DNA of 34,517 nucleotides from CAYSYN01 sp964447735. GTDB lineage: Bacteria > Patescibacteriota > Minisyncoccia > Minisyncoccales > GBS-2. Shown piece after piece: positions 29,775 to 34,517 of this stretch (the stretch's first letter is position 1; each line of letters begins with the position of its first letter). A model generated the notes under the pieces. The model made no database searches. It was given only the letters and a program-made list of their open reading frames with translations, and was not told where the DNA came from. Location: NCBI GenBank assembly GCA_964447735.1, contig CAYUTJ010000004.1, forward strand, positions 1-34,517, read 5' to 3'. The translations under genes and the position numbers were made by a program.

Positions 29775-32468
29775 TCAAACTTTAATTTTTTCTCTTTTTC
29801 TTTTTGAAACTTTTCTGGGAATTTCAAAAACAATCTTCCCTTCTTTGAAATCAACTTTCACTTTATCTCCTTCCTTTATTTCTCCAGCAACAATTTTTAA
29901 AGCTAGAGGGTCTAAAACTTCTTTTTGAATTACTCTTTTTAAAGGTCTTGCTCCTAAATTTGGATCAAAACCTCTTTCAGCTAAATACTCTTTTGCAGAT
30001 TTTGTAACTTCAATTTTAATTTCTCTTTGAAGCATTCTCTTTTTTACTTTCTCCAATTCTAAATTAACAATCTTTCTGATGTCTTCTTTGGAAAGATAAT
30101 TGAAAATTATAATCTCGTCGATTCTGTTTAGAAATTCTGGTCTAAATTTCTCTTTTAAAGCCTCCATCACTTTTTCTCTTATAGCTTTCATTTTTGCTTT
30201 CTTTTCTTCAGAGGCTACAAAACCCAAAGGAGCTTCTTTTGCAATGACATCAGTTCCCACATTCGAAGTCATAATCAAAATTGCATTTTTGAAAGAAGCG
30301 ACTCTTCCCTTTGCATCAGTTAACCTTCCGTCTTCTAAAATTTGCAATAGAATGTTAAAAACTCTTGGATGGGCTTTTTCAATTTCATCTAGTAAAACAA
30401 CTGAATATGGTCTTCTCCTAATTTTTTCAGTGAGTTGTCCTCCCTCTTCGTATCCTACGTATCCTGGAGGAGAACCTATCATTTTGGCTACCGAATGCTC
30501 TTCCATGTACTCTGACATATCCAGTCTTATCATTGCGTTTTCATCATTGAACAAAAATTCAGCTAGAGCTTTTGCAGTTTCAGTTTTTCCAACTCCCGTA
30601 GGTCCTAAGAACAAAAAAGAACCCAAAGGTCTTTTCTCTTCTGAAATTCCAGCTCTTGCTCTTCTAATAGCGTTAGCTATTGCCTTGATTGCTTCATCTT
30701 GATCGACAATTCTCTTGTGAAGTTCCTCTTCCATTCTCTCTAATTTTTTTGCTTCTTCTTCTAAAAGTTTTGTCACTGGAATTCCTGTCCATCTTGAAAC
30801 GATTTTGGCAACATCTTCAGGAGTAACTTCTCCTCTAATTAAAGGTCTTCCTTTTTGAATTCTTGTCAATTTCTTTTCTGTCTCTCTAAGTTCTTTCTCA
30901 AGTTGAGGAATTTTTCCGTATTTTATTTCAGCAACTTTTTGTAAGTTTCCTCTTGAAAGCTCTCTATCTGCCTCAATTTTGAGTTTTTCAATTTCTTTCT
31001 TTAAGGTTTTGATCTTCAAAATCAATTCTTTTTCAGTGTTAATTCGAGCAGATAACTCTTTCTCTTTTTCTTTGAGTTCAGAAAGTTTTTTTAAAATTTC
31101 TCTTTCTTTTTTTCTTTTTCTCTTTTCTTTCCTAATGGCTTCCAATTCAATTTCAAGTTTTCTTATCTCTTCTCTCAGATTTGATAAATCTTCAGGTTCA
31201 GATTCCATTTCTAATCTCAGAGAAGACATTGCTTCATCCATCAAATCAACGGCTTTATCTGGTAAAAATCTATCTGTGATGTATCTTGCTGCCAATTGAG
31301 CGCAAGCTACTAAAGCATCATCTGTAATTTTCACTCCATGGTGCAATTCGTACTTTTCTTTAATCCCCCTTAAGATAGCGATTGTATCCTCAATTGAGGG
31401 TTCTGAAATAAAAACCGGTTGAAACCTTCTTTCCAAAGCTGGATCTCTTTCAATGTATTTTTGATATTCCTTTAAAGTTGTAGCTCCAATACATCTCAAC
31501 TCTCCCCTTGCTAAAGCAGGTTTCAATAGATTGGAAGCATCGACTGCACCTTCAGCAGCTCCTGCTCCAACAAGAGTGTGGAGTTCGTCAATAAAAAGTA
31601 AGTATTTGCCCCCGGCTTTTTTAATTTCCCTTAGTAAAGCTTTTACTCTTTCTTCAAACTCTCCCCTGTATTTTGTTCCCGCAATCAAAGCTCCCAAATC
31701 CAAAGCAATCAATTCTTTTCCTTTCAAGCTTTCTGGAACTTCTCCCCTGACAATTTTTTGAGCTAATCCCTCAACAATAGCAGTTTTCCCAACCCCAGCT
31801 TCTCCAATCAAGACAGGATTATTCTTTTTTCTTCTTGACAAAATTTCCATTACCCTTTTTATCTCAGCTTCCCTTCCTATTACAGGGTCTAATTTTCCTT
31901 GTCTGGCTAAAGTTGTCAGATTGACTGCATACTTTTCAATTACCTGGAATTTACTTTCAGGATTAGGATCTGTAATCCTTTGTCCCCCTCTAACTTTTTT
32001 GAGTTCTTCCAAAAAGGTTTCATAACTTAGAACTCCAAATTCAAGAGAAGCTACAGCTCCTTCTTGCAAGAAAGAAGCTTCTTCTAAAATTTCTTTTGCT
32101 TTTGTATCAACTGCCAAAAGAGCTAAAAATAAATGTTCGACTGAGATGTATTCATCTCCCATCTTTCTCATTTCTTGCCTTGCTCTATCTAAAACTTTGG
32201 CCAGATCCTGAGTTAAATAATATTGACCAAAACTTTGAGGAGTAATAATAGCTGGAATTTGAGCGATTGCTCTTCTTGTTTTCTTTTTTAAATTTTCAAT
32301 ATCAACCCCTAATCTTTCTAAAACAGTCATCACAATGCTTCCTTCTTGCTCTAACAACGCCAACAATAAATGGAGGCAATCTACTTGTTGCTGACCCCTT
32401 TGTCTAGCAATATCTTGAGCAGCTAAAATTGCACTTTGTGCTTTATGGGTAAATTGACCTCCGTTCAT
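29775..32468 (-). CDS. clpB: Hsp100 chaperone ClpB with a ClpC-like LGF loop
   Basis: An 897-aa AAA+ disaggregase. It has two N-domain repeats (about 6-145), the first AAA+ module with Walker A GEAGVGKT (222-229) and Walker B LLFIDELHTLVG, a long coiled-coil M-domain (about 425-560) that includes the ClpB-typical EIKYGKIPQLEKEL, and the second AAA+ module with Walker A GPTGVGKT (622-629), Walker B VVLLDEIEKAH and the sensor-2 GARPLKR. The long M-domain says ClpB; however, the second module contains an extra loop with LGF (751-753 region, APLGFVASEEKK) at the place of the ClpP-binding VGF of ClpC. It begins at a leaderless-type promoter. Function in rescue of aggregated proteins is well established for the family. 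Confidence 0.9.
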   Translation of the reverse strand: MNGGQFTHKAQSAILAAQDIARQRGQQQVDCLHLLLALLEQEGSIVMTVLERLGVDIENLKKKTRRAIAQIPAIITPQSFGQYYLTQDLAKVLDRARQEMRKMGDEYISVEHLFLALLAVDTKAKEILEEASFLQEGAVASLEFGVLSYETFLEELKKVRGGQRITDPNPESKFQVIEKYAVNLTTLARQGKLDPVIGREAEIKRVMEILSRRKKNNPVLIGEAGVGKTAIVEGLAQKIVRGEVPESLKGKELIALDLGALIAGTKYRGEFEERVKALLREIKKAGGKYLLFIDELHTLVGAGAAEGAVDASNLLKPALARGELRCIGATTLKEYQKYIERDPALERRFQPVFISEPSIEDTIAILRGIKEKYELHHGVKITDDALVACAQLAARYITDRFLPDKAVDLMDEAMSSLRLEMESEPEDLSNLREEIRKLEIELEAIRKEKRKRKKEREILKKLSELKEKEKELSARINTEKELILKIKTLKKEIEKLKIEADRELSRGNLQKVAEIKYGKIPQLEKELRETEKKLTRIQKGRPLIRGEVTPEDVAKIVSRWTGIPVTKLLEEEAKKLERMEEELHKRIVDQDEAIKAIANAIRRARAGISEEKRPLGSFLFLGPTGVGKTETAKALAEFLFNDENAMIRLDMSEYMEEHSVAKMIGSPPGYVGYEEGGQLTEKIRRRPYSVVLLDEIEKAHPRVFNILLQILEDGRLTDAKGRVASFKNAILIMTSNVGTDVIAKEAPLGFVASEEKKAKMKAIREKVMEALKEKFRPEFLNRIDEIIIFNYLSKEDIRKIVNLELEKVKKRMLQREIKIEVTKSAKEYLAERGFDPNLGARPLKRVIQKEVLDPLALKIVAGEIKEGDKVKVDFKEGKIVFEIPRKVSKRKREKIKV

Positions 32469-32475
32469 AGTTTAA

Positions 32476-32503
32476 ATTTTATTAAAACTTTTTTGAAAAT
32501 CAA
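32476..32503 (-). promoter_or_regulatory. Predicted promoter of clpB, leaderless geometry
   Basis: On the minus strand TTGATT (32498-32503), a 16-bp spacer and TAAAAT (32476-32481) lie in the 36-bp gap between the HtrA fusion and clpB. The -10 box ends 7 nt before the ATG. Confidence 0.5.
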
Positions 32504-32504
32504 A

Positions 32505-34517
32505 TTATTGAGGATATTCTCCCAAAACAGCTTCTAAAGTTATTTCCTTGCTTTCTCTTAAAATTTTGAGAGATACTTTGTCTCCGGGTTGATATTTTGT
32601 GATGATCTTTGCCAAAGGGTTATTTGAAGTAATTTTCTCTCCATTAAATTCTAAAATTATATCACCCTCTTTCAAACCTGCTTTTTCTGCTGCAGATCCC
32701 GGAAAAATAGCTGGTTCTCCTTTTGGTCCTTTTATAATCCAAGCTCCATAGTTTACAGGAAGATTGTTTTCTTTTTGAATTTGATCTGTAACGATTACGT
32801 ATCTTACACCCAAAAAGGGAAAGGCAATTTTTCCGTATTTTTTGATTTGCTCAAGATCCTTTTTGGCATAATTTATTGGAATAGCAAAACCAATGTTTTC
32901 AGCTCCTTTAGCCATGGCAAAATTAATTCCGATAACTTCACCTCTTAAATTCAAAAGAGGACCTCCAGAATTTCCGGGATTGATTGCAGCATCAGTTTGA
33001 ATAACGTCGTATAATGTTTCAACAACACCTCCACCAGAAGCGGTTACTTTTCTTCCAAGCCCTGAAACTACTCCAACAGAAACTGTATTTCTGAATTCTC
33101 CTAAAGCATTACCGATAGCAATTACAGTCTGGCCAATCTCGATTTTGTCTGAATCTCCGAGTTTCAAAAAAGGAAAATTGTTCCCTTCGATTTTTAAAAA
33201 AGCTAAATCTCTAATTTTATCTTCTGCCAGAATTTTTGCAGGATATTTTTTTCCATCGTTAGTTAAAACAGTATATTCTGCCTTTTCATCAGAAACTACA
33301 TGAGCATTAGTAATTAAAATTCCATCTTCTGAAACAAAAAAGGCGGTTCCACCCCCAATTTCCATTTTTTGGTATCCTTCTTGTTTCCATTGAGGAATTT
33401 TAAATTCGAAAGGAATTCCGAAAAATTCTTCAAATCCTTTGAAAGGTTCTTCATAATAGAGTTTCAATTTGGGAATGTCTTTTGTAATGATTACAGAAAC
33501 TACAGCCTGAGAAGCTTCTTTTACAACTTTAACTATTGTTTCTTCTTGTGAAGTTTGGGGAATATATTGAGGAGTTTTCTCAATAATCTTTTCTCTTTCA
33601 ATTATTTTTTCTTTTCTTTCTGGAATTTGAATTTTAAATTTGGACAAAATCTGATTAATTTGATCTGAATAATAAATTTCTGCAAAAATTCCTCCAAAGA
33701 ATGCTATCACCAAAAAAACCAAAAATAAAAGAACAGGAAAGGACTTTTTCCTCCAGAAGGACGGAGCCTTGAGTTTTAGATATTCTAACTTAAAGCTATC
33801 TTTCTCTTTCTCCATCATTTTTGATTTTAAGTTATTTTTGGAATTTTTCAACGAATCAAATCTATATTCAAAAAGTTTCTTCTTTACAGGACCGAAAAAA
33901 AACATATAAAGGCCAGCTAAGAGATATTTTCCATAAGTTCTTATTCTCCCGTCCACCTCAAACCTTCTTGGAGAAGTTAAAACAGGTTCAATATTAATAA
34001 AACCAAATTTTGAAATTTTAGAAGCTCTTTTTGCCAAGTCATGATCTTCTCCTATTAAAACTTTTTCATCAAATCCTCCTACTTTCTCAAAAATTTCTTT
34101 TCGAACAATTACAATATTGGTAGCAAAAGCAAAAAATTTTTGAAAAATTCTAACAAAATTGTTGTAAAAGAAATAACAGATTTTATCTATAAAATTGCCG
34201 GCAGGATAGATAGGAACAGAAGCTACTCCCAAATTTCTTCTTTCAAATTCTGAAACTATTTTTTGGAAAAAATCTTTGGGCAAATAAATATTATCAGCAT
34301 CCATGAAAACTAAAATTTCACCCTTAGCTACTTTTGCTCCTTCATTCCTTCCTTTAGCTGGCAATCCCCCTTCAATGACTTTGCAACCAAAATTCTTTGC
34401 AATTTCTCTCGTTCTATCGGTAGAATTTGCATCGGCAACAATGATTTCATAGTCTGAAAAATTTTGCTTTTTGATCTGGGCTAACAAAAGAGGTAAATAT
34501 TTTTCTTCATTTTTTGT
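32505..34517 (-). CDS. GT2 glycosyltransferase fused to an HtrA-type serine protease with PDZ domain (5'-truncated by the window)
   Basis: The frame is open past a TTG at 34487 to the window edge (residues TKNEEKYLPL), so the true N-terminus lies outside. Numbering from the TTG: residues 1-205 are a GT2 domain (VADANSTDRT, FMDADNIYLP, IGEDHDLAKR). One membrane helix follows (about 250-270), then an extracellular trypsin-like domain with H396 in ITNAHVV, D427 in IRDLAFLK and S507 in NPGNSGGPL, and a PDZ domain (about 590-655, GSAAEKAGLKEGDIIL). Topology is consistent: transferase in the cytoplasm, protease outside. No stop codon separates the parts. An internal ATG at 33818 would give an HtrA of normal length and could be a second start. 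Confidence 0.78.
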   Translation of the reverse strand, partial: TKNEEKYLPLLLAQIKKQNFSDYEIIVADANSTDRTREIAKNFGCKVIEGGLPAKGRNEGAKVAKGEILVFMDADNIYLPKDFFQKIVSEFERRNLGVASVPIYPAGNFIDKICYFFYNNFVRIFQKFFAFATNIVIVRKEIFEKVGGFDEKVLIGEDHDLAKRASKISKFGFINIEPVLTSPRRFEVDGRIRTYGKYLLAGLYMFFFGPVKKKLFEYRFDSLKNSKNNLKSKMMEKEKDSFKLEYLKLKAPSFWRKKSFPVLLFLVFLVIAFFGGIFAEIYYSDQINQILSKFKIQIPERKEKIIEREKIIEKTPQYIPQTSQEETIVKVVKEASQAVVSVIITKDIPKLKLYYEEPFKGFEEFFGIPFEFKIPQWKQEGYQKMEIGGGTAFFVSEDGILITNAHVVSDEKAEYTVLTNDGKKYPAKILAEDKIRDLAFLKIEGNNFPFLKLGDSDKIEIGQTVIAIGNALGEFRNTVSVGVVSGLGRKVTASGGGVVETLYDVIQTDAAINPGNSGGPLLNLRGEVIGINFAMAKGAENIGFAIPINYAKKDLEQIKKYGKIAFPFLGVRYVIVTDQIQKENNLPVNYGAWIIKGPKGEPAIFPGSAAEKAGLKEGDIILEFNGEKITSNNPLAKIITKYQPGDKVSLKILRESKEITLEAVLGEYPQ

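Noticed and set aside
30100..30702. 200-codon plus-strand open frame opposite clpB
   Set aside because: It is antisense to the conserved second AAA+ domain of ClpB and rich in Ser/Ile/Leu, as expected for a mirror frame of an AT-rich gene.
30979..31299. Plus-strand serine-rich open frame in the clpB coiled-coil region
   Set aside because: A mirror frame of the Lys/Glu-rich M-domain, which produces Ser/Phe/Leu on the other strand.
1..34517. CRISPR arrays, tRNA or rRNA genes, insertion sequences, replication origins
   Set aside because: No regularly spaced repeats, transposase genes, structural RNA features or DnaA-box clusters were seen on reading.

Overview
The window is AT-rich, almost gapless DNA with short overlapping genes, sparse Shine-Dalgarno motifs and many short intergenic spacers. 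The combination of a large glycan cluster, a secreted S-layer-like protein with a peptidoglycan-binding-like domain and acidic linker, a DUF5667-like membrane protein beside an ECF sigma factor, and a membrane-anchored ComEA-type helix-hairpin-helix protein is typical of Candidatus Patescibacteria (CPR, Parcubacteria-like). That placement is inference; no rRNA or marker gene is present.

Region 1 (1-17724, all minus strand) is a surface-glycan locus. It holds a GDP-mannose-forming nucleotidyltransferase (manC), five glycosyltransferases, two SDR-type sugar epimerase/dehydratases, three tandem zinc-finger methyltransferases, and what looks like a full GDP-D-glycero-D-manno-heptose pathway: TalC-like transaldolase, gmhA, hddA, gmhB and hddC. 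An archaeal-type purine phosphoribosyltransferase and an EamA transporter are embedded in it, and a WbaP/PglC-type initiating sugar transferase closes it. Region 2 (17723-19929) is the only plus-strand block: an SDR enzyme and a Wzx-type flippase. It abuts its neighbours with no intergenic DNA at either end.

Region 3 (19926-28011, minus) is a cell-surface region: a secreted metallopeptidase with two peptidoglycan-binding-like domains, a membrane-anchored alpha/alpha-toroid-like protein, a GIY-YIG protein, a scaffold gap that is almost certainly an assembly artefact, the S-layer-like protein, and upstream of it an operon of a membrane protein, a winged-helix regulator, an ECF sigma factor and a probable anti-sigma factor. 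Region 4 (28109-34517, minus) is envelope quality control: a ComEA-like membrane protein, a catalytically dead trypsin-like protein, ClpB, and a glycosyltransferase fused in frame to an active HtrA-type PDZ protease, which runs off the right edge.

Reading across the window, the glycan locus could make a heptose/mannose-containing polymer on a lipid carrier. Wzx would flip it, and the likely acceptor is the S-layer-like protein or the wall. The peptidoglycan-binding-like module shared by the S-layer-like protein and the metallopeptidase ties them to the same surface. The ECF/anti-sigma pair lies directly upstream of the S-layer gene and may control it. Several gene starts have a sigma70-like promoter whose -10 box ends 6-8 nt before the ATG, which predicts leaderless mRNAs.
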